This document shows, in pieces, positions 33,002 through 44,596 of a DNA stretch of 64,000 bases (positions within the stretch are counted from its first letter, which is position 1; each line of letters starts with the position of its first letter). The stretch is taken from contig JAUTDP010000012.1 of the NCBI GenBank assembly GCA_033439795.1, forward strand, positions 558,001 to 622,000. The letters are read 5' to 3'. The notes beneath the pieces are model-generated. The model saw nothing but the letters and a program-made list of their open reading frames with translations, searched no databases and had not been told where the DNA came from. Made by a program: the position numbers and the translations under genes. This DNA comes from Sordaria brevicollis. Taxonomy: Eukaryota > Ascomycota > Sordariomycetes > Sordariales > Sordariaceae.

Positions 33002-35527
33002 CTATGACCTCCTCCCACCCACATCCTGCTGTCCAACCTTCCTCATCGCCTCCCTCACAATCCCCTCCGCCTCAGCAACCACATCCCTCCCCTCTCGCCA
33101 GGTATACAGCTTAACCCCCTGCCTCTCCAAAACCTCGTGCGCCTCCGCTAGTCTCCTCAACCAAATCTCCAACTTTTTATTCACGGGCGAGTTTGCTCCA
33201 CCGTTCCCCGATGCGGTATTGCCAGTGGCATAAACGGACGCGCCGTTGAGGCCGTTCATGGTGTCGTAGGAGGTGGCGGGGCGGACTGGCAAGAAAGTGT
33301 TGGAGCGATTTCCTAGAGAATGTTTCTCAAGGGGAAGACCCCATTCGTCTGTTGTGCCGTCGTCAGAGTCGTAGTTGGAGGAGTTGGTGGTTTGGACGCG
33401 CCGAGGAGGGGGGTTGGGTGGTTGTTTGTCCTGGGGAGAGGACAGGTTGGCGGTGTTGGTGCGACGGGGTGGTGGAGGGGGAGGGGCGGGACCTCTCGAC
33501 GACCCGGAGGCGGAGGCGGAAGTGGATGAGTTCTGGTGGGAAGTGCTGGGGCGAGGGGATTCACGGGGTTTGGGTGGTAGAGGGGGAGGAGCGGCGCCGC
33601 CGGTACCGATATCTGCTGGTGAGCTGCGTAACGCCGTAGGTTTGGCGGGACGTGGTGGTGGGCCTTTCCTTTGAGGAAGGTCACTTGTTGATTTGCTGGC
33701 GTGCATGGCGTTGAGACTGCTGGTTCGAGGATCTTGTCTAGGCTGCTGCTGAGGAGGGTCATCGGATAGATCAATCAGATCACCCATGACTGGGCCTCTA
33801 GGCTGAGGAGACGACCGTGGTGGAAGCCTCGGTGGCGGCGTCGGCTGACTCCTTGCGGTCCCAGTCGTTGCAGCCCTCCTTCTACCGCTGTCGCTCCTTT
33901 CCAGTCCACCGTTTTTTTCGATAGCCTGCATGTTCGAGGTAAAATACCCCATGTCCACTTGCTCGGGCGTAGTAACATCTCTGATAAACACGGCCAATAT
34001 CCTGCCGGGATAGGCCATCACCAGGTCAGTGTATACCTCCAGATCAGCCTCTCCGCTGTCGCCTACAAGGAGGAACTTCCTTTCAGGAAAGTCTCGTAAT
34101 ATCCTTTCCAATGTGCCCTTCTTCCTTTCAGCAACTGGTTCAAAGATCCCCTGCAGCATACCGCTGTATTGCTTCAGGTCTATCGAGCCAGGAGGCAGTC
34201 CGGCCTTGTGGAAGAAGGTTGCCAAGACGGGGTAGAGCTGCCACGGGCTGTTTGAAACATAGTGTAGCTTGACACCCATCTTGTGCAAAGAAGTGTACAG
34301 TTCCTTGACCCCATCAATGGTCTGGTCTCCCAGTTCCCGGACAAAGGTGTTCCTAAAGATCTCCCTGGCACCACCGTTGATGTTCGATCGCTTGATGGTA
34401 TCGTCAACATCACTGATCAAACTGACTCCCCTGGGCTCAATAACCTCAACGGGCTGAGTGGTCGAGATACCCTCGTTAGCCAGCACCCGGAAGTGCGTCG
34501 GCACAAAGTCCAACGGGACGCGAGCGATGAAGTGACCAGACGCATTCGTCTCAATCGTCTTGGATATTGACCGCTGGTCGTTGTAGAAGAAGAGCGTGAT
34601 GGGCAATCCCACCAGCGGGGTAGCCATAAACGGCGCCAACCGCGCATTCAGGTTCGCGTTCGCGGCCGCCAGTTCGGCCTCCGTCATATCTGAAGGAAAG
34701 GCTCCCAAGCCCGAGTTCGTCCTAGCCGGTGCCGTCGGACTTGGCGGCGATGGTGAGCGTCGTCTCCTCATCCCGCCAAACCCATCGTCCAAGTCATCAG
34801 GCCTAGGCCGCTCACTGTATTCTCCCCTCGTAGCCGCCTCCTTCTCTCCCTGTCCCCTCTTTTCAATCTCCCTCGCCTCCTTCGCAATCTTTTCCTCCTC
34901 TGTCATTGCCTCCAAATCACTCACCACCCTTCGCAGGTCATGTGGCTGCTGCGACCCTGCCTGCGGCGCCGCAGCCTGCGGTAACCCGCTCAACCGTCTC
35001 GCGACTCCAAGAACCATGCGATTCTTCCTCGACATCGGCCCCTTGGGGGGCATATATATCCAGCCTCTAATATCCACGTCGACCACAGCTTTCTCATCCT
35101 CATGCCTCGTCCACTCAGCCGTCCAATAATCCCGTTCATCCACACCCGGACCAATACCGTTCCCACCTCCATTCGGCCTGCCATATCCATCTCCACCTGG
35201 CTCCGTAGGTCGCCTAGGTAGCAATGCTCCCTTAACATGCCTCTTTGCGTACGAAGGGAACAAAATCAACTGTTCCTCGCCCCGGTGAATGATCGGCACC
35301 TCCGGGAACGCCCCAGGGATGTGGACCTGCTCCGGCGACCCATCGCCCATGTCGCGCGTCAAGCGCGTCTGGCTGTATTGCTCGCGGATTTCCGAAGCGG
35401 CGGCCACACCGGCACGGTAGACGCTACCGGCCATGGCGGCAAGTTTTCGACGGCGGGAACCGGGCTCGCGCGGGGGTTCGTTGGCGCCGTACTGGCCCGT
35501 GTAGCCGTGGGTATATGGGGACGTCAT
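33002..35527 (-). CDS. app1: App1-type phosphatidate phosphatase (DUF2183), actin-patch associated
   Basis: From ATG 35527 the frame runs 841 residues to a TAG stop at 33004-33002 without introns. The catalytic domain has the HAD-type DxDxT motif in ISDVDDTIKRSNI (about residue 372), then LHYVSNSPWQLYPVL and FLLVGDSGEADLEVY, as in the App1 family. Yeast App1 is a Mg-dependent phosphatidate phosphatase that works at cortical actin patches and binds SH3 proteins of the endocytic machinery (established). The tail is proline-rich (PPPPPPRRT and several PPRP sites), fitting SH3 binding, and ends in a helical segment. The N-terminus (GSRRRKLAAMAGSVYRAG) matches typical fungal starts, which is why I chose 35527. 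The same frame stays open upstream to about 36088 without any ATG (see the separate entry). Confidence 0.92.
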   Translation of the reverse strand: MTSPYTHGYTGQYGANEPPREPGSRRRKLAAMAGSVYRAGVAAASEIREQYSQTRLTRDMGDGSPEQVHIPGAFPEVPIIHRGEEQLILFPSYAKRHVKGALLPRRPTEPGGDGYGRPNGGGNGIGPGVDERDYWTAEWTRHEDEKAVVDVDIRGWIYMPPKGPMSRKNRMVLGVARRLSGLPQAAAPQAGSQQPHDLRRVVSDLEAMTEEEKIAKEAREIEKRGQGEKEAATRGEYSERPRPDDLDDGFGGMRRRRSPSPPSPTAPARTNSGLGAFPSDMTEAELAAANANLNARLAPFMATPLVGLPITLFFYNDQRSISKTIETNASGHFIARVPLDFVPTHFRVLANEGISTTQPVEVIEPRGVSLISDVDDTIKRSNINGGAREIFRNTFVRELGDQTIDGVKELYTSLHKMGVKLHYVSNSPWQLYPVLATFFHKAGLPPGSIDLKQYSGMLQGIFEPVAERKKGTLERILRDFPERKFLLVGDSGEADLEVYTDLVMAYPGRILAVFIRDVTTPEQVDMGYFTSNMQAIEKNGGLERSDSGRRRAATTGTARSQPTPPPRLPPRSSPQPRGPVMGDLIDLSDDPPQQQPRQDPRTSSLNAMHASKSTSDLPQRKGPPPRPAKPTALRSSPADIGTGGAAPPPLPPKPRESPRPSTSHQNSSTSASASGSSRGPAPPPPPPRRTNTANLSSPQDKQPPNPPPRRVQTTNSSNYDSDDGTTDEWGLPLEKHSLGNRSNTFLPVRPATSYDTMNGLNGASVYATGNTASGNGGANSPVNKKLEIWLRRLAEAHEVLERQGVKLYTWREGRDVVAEAEGIVREAMRKVGQQDVGGRRS

Positions 35528-36088
35528 CTTGTCGTCGGGGTCGATGTCGGGGGTTTGTGCTCGGGCGATGTCTTTGGGTATCTTGGTTTTCGTATCGCTT
35601 ATCTCCTTCGTATCTGTGTCTCGTGTATCTTGTCGATTTCGTAATAACCGCTGTTGTTTCCAAGTTAAGGACCTCCTTCCAGCAACAAGCCCTGGCCCTT
35701 GGCCTCCGAGGCCGCCTATACTTTTTCCCAACCCAACACCGCCACCTGTCCCGTACACCAACCTTCTCCCCTTCTGGCGTAAAATATCCACCAACCTCCC
35801 ACCGGCCAACTTCTTCCTTCTTCGCTCGAGTATAAACCGGTATATCCTACTTTGCAACCTGATCTTATGTCCCGGTAGCGTCTTGTGACGGAAGTTGAAC
35901 AGGCGTTCGCGATAGCGATTGCGGAGAGCTGTCGAGGCAAGAAGGTCGCGGACGGTCGACGGTAGCGGAAAGAGATATCGGACGAGAGTCGATCGGGTGT
36001 GTGCGCGCGGGCCGAGAAGGCGTCGCAGGAAGGGGAAGAGAGCCAATTTTGTTCGTTCGGTGAGTCGTCCCTCTTCTGAAGCCTTGTT
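35528..36088 (-). other. ATG-less basic open frame continuous with app1
   Basis: The app1 frame continues upstream from 35527 for 187 codons to a TAA at about 36091, without a single ATG. The encoded stretch is Arg/Leu/Ser-rich, begins around TTG 36046 with LALFPFLRRLLGPRAHTRST and has no acidic residue for some 35 positions, like a mitochondrial presequence. It may be coding through an unseen upstream exon (branch-like TACTAAAAC followed by AAG or CAG near 36080) or a near-cognate start, or it may be 5' UTR that is open by chance. Confidence 0.4.
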
Positions 36089-36816
36089 TTAGTAGGCTTC
36101 AATGAAGGACGGGTCGTTGGGGATTCGGCTTTGGTTTCGGGAATATATACGGGGAATGGAAAGCGACCGGCGCTTAGCGTGCTTTGTTGGTTTCGGGAGT
36201 TGGTTGGTAGCAGCGGAAAGCGGCCGAGTTGGTTTGGTTGTTGAGATATGGGGAAGATAAGAATAGCTATATAGAGAGGTTGAGAAATGCGGCGGGATGA
36301 AAGATGTTGAGCTTGTTGGCCAGTTGACCGCCGCCACTGGACTCGGGAGCTTGTTGAGTCTAGATTGATCTGTGGCTGCCTGAAATGAAGATCCAAGAAG
36401 ACCTTTTCACACGCGCAAACCAAAAAGTGAAGAGCCAAAGGAGTAAGAAAGTAGCAAGAACGATTGTCGAAGGAGAAAATCAATTGCAGCTGCCTGTATG
36501 GAAAGAGCGACAAATCCCTTCCGTTTACGTCACCCGTACCTGCCGTGACACCAGGGTCCAGCTTTTTGGTGGGTCAGTCGAGCTCTCCGCAAGGCCCCCT
36601 GATCCGCGACTCCACACCCAATTGACATCGAGGACGTCTCATGTGAAGCCGAAGTCTCACATCACGGATCACGACCACTTTGTAGTGAAAAGTAGCATCA
36701 AAAGACAGCTTCTAATTCTTTTGCCCATCCGGGTATCAATAGCATATACTAGCTCAAACAAAAACTCGATTACTTTCAAAAACTTCGACAACTGCATCCA
36801 TCAATCCTCACATCAT
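36089..36816. other. Spacer between drs1 and app1
   Basis: About 730 bases between two minus-strand genes. It should hold the app1 promoter and 5' UTR and the drs1 3' UTR. Open frames here are short or non-ATG. No specific site recognised. Confidence 0.5.
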
Positions 36817-39374
36817 CTACCTCCTCTTGCCGCCCTTACCACCCTTACCACCCTTAGCAGCGCCACCCTTCCTCTTAGGGCCCGCAGACCTTCCGACCTT
36901 CTTGACGACCTTCTTAAGGTTCAGGACGGCACCCTTACCGGCTCTCTCAGCACTACCCTTCTTGTACGTCCTCTCCTGCTTGCGCTCCGCCATGGTATCG
37001 AGCTTCTTGCGGTCCTTGTTGCTCAGCTTGCCCTCGTTCTTGGACTTGAGCTTGTCGCGAACGCCGTTGAGCTCGGCGCGACCGGCAGCCTTGGCCTTCT
37101 TTTTGTCCTCCTGGGTCTCGAACCACGTGCGCTTAGGCCGCGAGTTGATCTCGTCCTCGTACTTGATCATGTTCTCGCCCTTCTTGACCTGCATCTCCAT
37201 GTTCTGGAGCTGCTTCTCCTCCTTCTCCTCCTGGATGATCTCCTCGATCTCGTCCTCGAGCTCGTCAATCTCGGCTTGCCACTTGTCGGCGTCCGCCGGG
37301 TCGATGATGCGGCTGCTGATCTTGGCGCCCTGCGACTTGCCCGCCTTGACGGCAGCCTTGACGACCTTGCGGTCGGGCTCGGCGGCCAGCGTGATGGCGG
37401 TACCGCTGCGGCCGGCACGGGCCGTACGACCGACACGATGGACGTAGATCTCGGGGGTCTGGGGAGCTTCGAAGTTGATGACGGTGTCGACGCCCTTGAT
37501 ATCAAGACCACGAGAGGCAAGATCGGTGGCGAGGAGGAAGTTGACCTTGCCGTCTCTGAAGTCCTCAACACTTTGAATACGCTGTGATCTATGTTAGCAT
37601 ATGCCCTTTCAACCTTCCTGTGATAGGTGTAACATACCTGGGCCTGGTTCATGCTACCATGCAACTCGGCGCACGACAATCCAAACAGACCAAAGATAAT
37701 CCTCATCTTGTGCGCAATCTTCTTTTGTCTGAAGAAGATAATGACCCGCTCCGTGTAGAGCGTCTTGCAGATATGCAGGAGGTAACCCTCCCTCTTGGAC
37801 TCGCGACCGGGTCTGAGACGGACGAACTCCTGGGTGAGTGTACCGGCCGTCTTCTTTTGCGAGTCCGCCATGATGCGCACCGGCTTGTTGAGACCGGCGC
37901 GAATGAGCCTGTCGACCGAGGACGTCATGGTGGCGGAGAACAGCATGGTCTGGCGGGACTTGGGCAGGGTGGTGAGAATCTCGTTCAGCTCGTCCGCGAA
38001 ACCGTCTTCGAGCATGCGATCGGCTTCGTCAAGAACCAAGATCTCGATGGTGTCGACGGCGAAACTGGCAGAGTTGCGCATGTGGTCGATGAAACGACCG
38101 GGAGTGGCGATGACGACATCCGGGCGCAGACGGAGCTCGGCCTCCTGCACCTTCAGACTGAGACCACCGACGGCCAAACAGAACTTGATGTCGGTGTGAC
38201 TGGCGAGCTTGACGGCGACAGCGTGACACTGAATGGCCAACTCACGGGTGGGGGTGAGGATGACGACGCGGGTGGTGGGCACCTTCTTGGGGCGGTAGAG
38301 GAGACGCTCAAGAATAGGGACGACGAAGGCGGCCGTCTTACCGGAACCGGTGACGGCACCACCGACGACATCCTTGCCCATGAGCGAAATGGGGATGGTC
38401 TTGGCCTGAATGGGCGTAGGCTTGGTGAAGCCGACAGAGGTGAGACCGCGGAGGATAGGACGAGAGAGGGACATCTCCTGGAACGAAGACATCTCGCCCT
38501 TCTTCTTGGGCTGGTTCTCCTCCTCGGGCGCAAAGAATTCCTTCATCTTGGCCTCTTCCTCCTCATCAATACCCTCTTCGTCGTCCGACGAGGCCTCATC
38601 ATCGGGATGCTCGACAGGTGTAGCAACTGAGTCATCATCCGACGCATCGCCCTCCTCTTCGTCATCCTCATTCTTCTCCCCGTCTTCCTCCTCGTCCTCC
38701 TCTTCATCAACACCTCCCATCTTCTCATCCTTCTTCTCTTCCTCCTCTTCCTCCTCCACATCCGAATCCACACCCATACCAAAAGCATCATCAGCCAACA
38801 CTCCCTCCTCATCATCATCCAAATCCACCTCCACATCCTCCACCTCTTCTTCCTCACTATCCTCCCCATCAACCTCCATCTCATCCTCTTCTTTCTGTGT
38901 CGTGCTGCCCTTCCCCTCCTTAGCAGCCTTCCTCTCCCTCCTCCTCCTGATAATCTCGTCAATATCCACCGGCTTCTTATCCCCCCCTACAGAAGCGCCC
39001 TTAACACCAGCCTTATGCGCCCCCTCAAACCCCCACCCTTCAAACTCGGCATCGCCCTCCACTTCGTTCTGGCCGTCGACGACAAACTGGAAATCCGTGT
39101 CCATGGCGCCGTCGTCTTCGTCTTTGGAACCCCAGATTCCGAGGTCTGCGGCGTCGTCTTCTTCTTCGTCATCTTTTGATTCGGAGTCGGGTTGTGATTG
39201 CTTCTTGTTCTTCTTGTTGTTCTTCTTCTTCTGTTTGTTGGATTCGGCGGTCTTGGCCTTCTTTCGCGGGGCAACTTCGAGGACTTCCTCTTCTAGTGGG
39301 ACATCGTCTTCGTCGTCGATGGTGAGGATGAAATCGTCTTCGATTGGGGCTTTGCGCTTTTGGGAGGGCGCCAT
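36817..39374 (-). CDS. drs1: ATP-dependent RNA helicase Drs1 (DEAD-box, ribosome biogenesis)
   Basis: Exon 1 is 39374-37638 and exon 2 is 37581-36817, with a 56-base intron (donor GTATGT, acceptor CACAG), giving 833 residues. The first 310 residues are a very acidic, Ser-poor tail with long Glu/Asp runs and Lys-rich patches. The helicase core shows the Q motif (GFTKPTPIQ), motif I AVTGSGKT (about 340), PTRELAIQ, motif II DEAD (about 446), motif III SAT (about 478), and [10 protein letters not shown] near 626. The C-terminus has the Lys/Glu helix ([17 protein letters not shown]) and a [11 protein letters not shown] basic end, as in Drs1. Drs1 acts in the nucleolus in 60S subunit assembly and 27S pre-rRNA processing (established in yeast). 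The splice falls in [14 protein letters not shown] between motifs IV and V. All motifs look intact. Confidence 0.96.
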
Positions 39375-40021
39375 TGTGATGGTCGGGTATGTTAACGGTC
39401 GATTGCCGTTGTTTGTGTTGTGGTGTTGTGTCGAAAAGAAGGTTTCGGATTGTTCAATGTTGGAATGGGAATCGGTGGAATCGTCGAGATTGTACAACTG
39501 ATAGCAGGAGGTGGGGTCTTCTTCCTTCCTGTTCCTCGCCGCAGAACGAAGAGGAAAACAAAAATTTGGGAACCATGCTGGTCTGTAACTTTTTCTGCCG
39601 GGCGGTAAAGCTGATTGGAGGTTTGGGACAGCTTATCAGTGGCAGCTGGTCGGCAGCTGTGGGGTCAAGATACGTACCGATCCTGTACAAAAAAAGGCTG
39701 ATGATTTGGAGCAGGAACCACGTCCAACACCAAATCCACAAAACACCATGCATGCATCTTCAAACAGAACAAGATTTTCTTCATTTTTATTACAATGGAA
39801 TTATGGTTGTATATATGTCCAGAGCATATGATCTGCTATCCTAATGCAGATGTACCAATCCGTGCTTGATGATGATAATGCAGAAGATTCATCTGCCCGG
39901 ATGATATCCAAAATAAACGCCAGACACCTCGCCAATGGTATAATGCTAATCCTCAATCCTGACCGCCTAATTCCAGTTGCCCGCAGCGTACCTTTCCTTG
40001 AATTGAGGCATTCCACGGATG
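39375..40021. other. Spacer between the membrane-protein gene and drs1
   Basis: 650 bases. The drs1 promoter and leader lie at the left, and the 3' UTR of the next minus-strand gene at the right. Nothing else was recognised. Confidence 0.6.
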
Positions 40022-42464
40022 TTACCGCGTGGAGTAGCTCCCCGACGCTACAGGTAAGTCGTGATCCTGCCCTTGGTCATCTTCATACGTCTCCTTCTGC
40101 TTCTGCTTCTTCTTCATCTCAGCTCGGATTCGTTCTTTCTGCGCCTTCAAATGAGCCATCTCAACATCATCCAGCAAGAACTTCTGCTCATCAATATCCC
40201 TCCCCCGCCCTAACGCAGATGGCCCCGCATGCGGGTAGAGAGGGTCTCGTTGATATGCGTTGCCCGGTAGTTCATGCTCAACAATGTCGTACGTGGAATG
40301 ATAATAGCCATCCTTTGTTGGTGGCAACTCAGCATGCGCTCGCGGTTCCTCCAGCTTGCGGATCGCACCGCTTTCCATTGCAGCGTACTCCTCTGTCGAT
40401 GCGTATGGTGGTAGGGGGCCGTTGTTGCTGGCACTCGGGAGATCGATATCCTCCCATGGATGTCTCCTTTCGGTAGGAGACGCAGGGTCGGCTTGCAGTT
40501 CAACCCCTCGTGGTGGTTTCTCAATCATGGACTCATCGGGAGGCACAGTAGGCGAAGTCACCGCTGGCGTGGGTGTTACTCGGTTGGGTCCATAAGAGAC
40601 GATCAATGGAGGTCCTGGTCGTTGGGATTGGGAGGTTGTTGGATTTGGTTGTGGGAACGTAGTTGGGACTGGAAGGAGAGGAAGATCTGGTGTTTGGGCT
40701 GGAGCTTCGTTCGGAGGAGGTATGGTGTACTGTTCGTAGCTATGGTAATCGGGGTAATAGCCCCCGAGAGGTGCTGCGGAGGCCGCAGGCAACTGAGGCA
40801 TTGGTGGAATGGGGGGAACTCCAAGCCGGCTGTCGAGGGAAATCGAGTCGGAAGCAGCGCGTGCGTTAAGGTCTGCCCTGGAGCTTGCCCGCGGCGTTAG
40901 CGTGGGAGTTACGGGGTTCGGTCCGTATGACGTAGGGATGGGCTGAACGGTTTTTGCGCGAGCAGCTTCGAGTTCTCGTCCGGTGATGCTCAGGTTTTCC
41001 GTCGCTCCAAGTCCAACCCCAAGGCCGATTCCAAGTCCTCCTCTTTCCGTACTTGTTTCCCGCACAGCTCCTGTCGCAGCATCGTGGCCCGGGAAACCTG
41101 GATTGTATGACCATGAAGGCGAATGAGGCATCACCGGAGAATGGCCGTATATGTCGCTGGAACCGTTCGACCGTACATCATCATAGCCCGATGATCCGGG
41201 ATATCCATCAAAGACCGGCTGAACTGCATCATATAAAGGATCCTCCGATGACGTTTTTGAAGACGACGAGAAGCCACCGAATAGCTTCTTCTCAGGACCC
41301 CTCCTTCCGTGCTGGTAGTCGTGCTCAGCAATGGCGTTGGCCAGCTCGACCTGCTGCTGTTTCTTCCGGCGCCTAAAGTACAAGAAGGCGGCCATGGCGC
41401 CCACACCGATACAAGCAAGCGTGATTCCAACACCCAGGGCGATTCTAGCACCGAGGGCTAAGTGGTCGTCGGGATGGTGCGGAGAGCCGGGGACCGGGGA
41501 AGAGGTAACGTCGGCAAACGGAGGGATTGTCTCAAGATTCGGCGGCACACTCGCGGTGCCAGTGGCAGTGTGGCTCGCTGTGGCTGTTGCGATAACGGTT
41601 GCACTGGGACCGATCGTGGCCGGGAGACGATTGTCGGGATCGCGATCCTTGGCTTGAAGGAAGAACTTGTGACCCTCAACTCTGCAATCGCCAGAATCGT
41701 CTTGAAGTTCGAACCAGCAGGGATATGGTGACAAAAAGCTTAATGGAAAGGGAGTGGTTCCGTTACCCGGGATTGCATCGTTCACTGTGAATTCTGTCGA
41801 GGAAGGGAGATGTCAGTCTTTCTGTCAGCGACAAGCTCTGGTGCGATCGCAATGCTGCCATCAGTCTCCTCTGGATTTGGGTTGCTTGGTCAAAGGAAGG
41901 GCGGTTCGAGTTGAAGTTTGAGGAGAGAGCTGTGACCCAAAGGGCTGGGCACCTTGAGGGGCAGGCACACTGGGGCCTTGCAGGGCTTGGTGCAGCGGGA
42001 GCCGAGAGTGCTGTCGGGAGATTGGAAGATGGGGAAGATGGAAAATATGGGGGGGGCCTTGCAGTCTTGCACATGGGCGGGAGCGGTGACATTCTTGTTT
42101 GTGAAGCGACGGGAGCGGGAAAGCGGAAGCAACCATTCCTCGAATTATTAGGGGACTCACTCTTTTCCTTGTTGGCTGAAGTGCCACACCAGCACGCGAG
42201 AATCGGCTTGTCAAAGGTCGAAGTATAGGTGACGTTGATGGTGTCCTGGGCGTAGACTTTGAGTTTCTCGGTGGGAAATCCAATGTCGGCTCCACATTGT
42301 GCGCTTGCGGTGCCCGCAGAGAGAAATGAGGGAATGATGAGCAGCGCAATCAACACCAAGAGATGGGGTCTCGATCTGTTCGTCGCTTTCGTTATCGTCG
42401 TCGTTGTCGTCGCACTCCAATTCCAGATCGCCGGCGATTGTCGGAATGATGCCGCCGTCGCCAT
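40022..42464 (-). CDS. Single-pass (type I) membrane protein, fungal, uncharacterised
   Basis: Exon 1 is 42464-42161 and exon 2 is 41793-40022, giving 691 residues. The intron is 367 bases (donor GTGAGT, acceptor CGACAG). The N-terminus has a basic region, a hydrophobic signal segment (LLVLIALLIIPSFLSAGTASA) and a small Cys-containing ectodomain (CGADIGFP, ACWCGTSANKE, then PYPCWFELQDDSGDC), followed by a Ser/Thr-rich stalk. One membrane helix lies near 215-237 (ALGVGITLACIGVGAMAAFL) and is followed by RRRKK. The long cytoplasmic part is Pro/Ser/Tyr-rich and ends in a Lys/Gln/Glu helix. The layout resembles fungal Mid2/Wsc-type surface sensors, but the ectodomain is not a WSC domain. The intron has no stop in the exon 1 frame, which could allow a truncated, secreted form. 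The family is not recognised; I am sure of the layout but not of the role. Confidence 0.78.
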
Positions 42465-44596
42465 CACCGTGGCCTAGCGAACAAAACGAATCTCTTTTGC
42501 TACGAATTCATTGATGTTTGCTGTGGGGTCGCGGGTCGTTGGGTGTTAAATGGCGATGTGATCGCGAAAGACGGACGCATGAACAAGAGGCCGAGAACGA
42601 ATGACTGGAATTGTATGAACGAGTGACCGGATCGACTGAAACTGGTTTGATGGTTGAGATTGAGTTGAAGTTGAGAAGGTGAGATTGACAGAGGGACAGA
42701 CTGAGCCGGACACTTGGGAAGTCCCTTCTTCTTCAGAGGTTACATCTGACGGGATGTGGGCTAAACAATGACAGGGGCGGGGGTTTCCTTTGGCGCCAGA
42801 ATGCCGCTAAGAGGGAAAGAGGAAGAGAGGGCTACACCCCAGATCTTTCCGTCAGTAGGTAGAGGCACGGTTCAGTTTGTCTATAGAGGAATCGCTCCTT
42901 CCAGCTCAAGGCAGAGATCTTGGTCACTTGGAAAACGATGGGGAAGGTGCAGGGCGCAGAGTATTTCTTCTCACCTAAGATGAGGGGGAAGAGGAAGCAG
43001 GAACGATCAGCAAAAAGACATTGAAATGTAAGTCACGATGGCTTCAACCTTCACTCTCGAAAGACAACCACTCGACTTGGCTCTTTCCTTGCACACGACT
43101 TGGACGCAACTGCAAGCCAAGCGCCCTGCCACACTCGGATGGACGTGTTGGTTCACGGTTTAGACTTTGGTTCGACAAACTCGAGAATCATGCATGCGCC
43201 CCTGGAACCCCTTCAGCTCACAGCCTCAATCATCATTGCGGTTTGGAGAGACGTTTCTGACAGAGACAGTGAGACACTTTACCCGCTTTTCCCACGCTTC
43301 AGATTCCTTTCTCCTTTCATCCGATCATTCTCTTGTTCTCTGGGATTGGAGGCTTCTATACTCTTGACTATCCAGACCCTGAACCACCCAACTCGCTGTG
43401 CCCAAATCGGTCATATTCCTGGACGTTCTGGATCGATTTGTTTATGCCTCGTTAACGATTCGGACCAGCACCTAAAAAGACAATCACAGTGACGTAACAT
43501 AGGGAGGTCGTACCGAGACTCTCAGACAGCACTGAACCATGGGCACATCACCGTGTCTTGACAACCTTACGGTACTGGTGGCTTCAGCCATTGTTTTCTG
43601 GTTCTTGGGATCAGCAAGGTGATGATGTTTTGTTGGGAACATCGAGAGCTTCTTGATACTTCGTGAAGTCGAATTCCAGCAAACGGTGCGTTAGACGTTG
43701 AAAAGTGGCACAAGCGCCTTCTCCGCGTCCACAGAGACCGTTGATTGGGAGCCTTGGAGACTACAGGGTTTCAAATCCGCCATCTCTATGCCCTGGTTAG
43801 GCCGAGAGCTGAAAAGGAGTCCAGATCCGGACTACTTATATAGACGGCCCCGTATCCGGCACCAAAGAGCATGATCGGCACGCCTGATACCAGCCCCGGA
43901 AAGGTTCGACGCGGCCCGGAACGATTTCTACAAGCAATCTCCGTATTCAAAGATGACCTTGGAGATGTTTGCTTATCATCTTCCGGAGCAGTTGATGCGG
44001 AAGACGACGGGGCAGCATATGCACGTCAGCTGATGGACGCTGTCCGTAGTGCTGCTCCGCTTCGGCCGCTGTGCATTCACGATTCTGCCGCGCTTATGTG
44101 CTTCTCCTCGTGGACCACAGCGCACATCAGACGGCGGCGTCTTCAGCCCTACAGTTGTTAGGCGGCACCTGCGTTATCTGGCTCCCTCCCGTTTGTGCAA
44201 CTGACGATAACCTCATCACAGACGATACCAGTTTTCCCGGACAGATTCCAAATCGAGGAAGTCTTTCATCTTCAACATATTTACTCAGGGGTTCCGGAGA
44301 TCTGACAAGTGACAACTCCTGGGAAAACTTTCACCAACACGTGCAACTATCGCTGGCTTTAGCGCCGGCTTCTGGAACCCGGGTGTCAGCGGTCCACGCG
44401 ACGGACAGGCATACCGGAGCAAAATCTCCACTGATGGACAAATATTTTCCTATTCGGTTAACCTGTTCGTTGAAATTCATAGCCGTTGTTTCCTTGCCGG
44501 ACTAAATACCAGGGTACTTATGAGAGCAAGTCTTGGAGGTCTTCTCAGAGTCAGACTCTCCTCAGTGAAAAGGACAACGTTTCTTCTTCTCACTTC
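42465..44596. other. Spacer of 2.1 kb with one weak gene candidate
   Basis: The part next to 42465 is the leader of the membrane-protein gene. A TATATAGAC box lies at about 43837, followed by two overlapping open frames at 43871-44505, listed separately. Elsewhere only short open frames were seen. Confidence 0.5.
43871..44505 (+). CDS. Candidate hypothetical gene in two overlapping frames
   Basis: An ATG at 43871 opens 96 codons (MIGTPDTSPGKVRRGPERFL, then an acidic DAEDDGAAYARQLMDAVR helix). From about 44071 a second frame is open for 145 codons to TAA 44505 (YVLLLVDHSAHQTAASSALQ and on). A TATA-like box lies about 35 bases before the ATG. The frames overlap by 90 bases and differ by one position, so the two parts would need an intron or a frameshift to form one protein; I could not find a splice pair that works. 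It could be a frameshifted gene, a gene with an unseen exon structure, or chance. No family recognised. Confidence 0.25.

Noticed and set aside
36385..37587. 400-codon plus-strand frame
   Set aside because: Antisense to drs1 exon 2; the Leu/Val-rich product mirrors helicase codons and lacks features of its own.
37584..38630. 348-codon plus-strand frame
   Set aside because: Antisense shadow of the drs1 helicase core, which has all DEAD-box motifs on the other strand.
38410..39501. 363-codon Ser-rich plus-strand frame
   Set aside because: It is the antisense shadow of the Glu/Asp-rich N-terminal tail of drs1; TCC/TCT runs simply mirror GAG/GAA runs.
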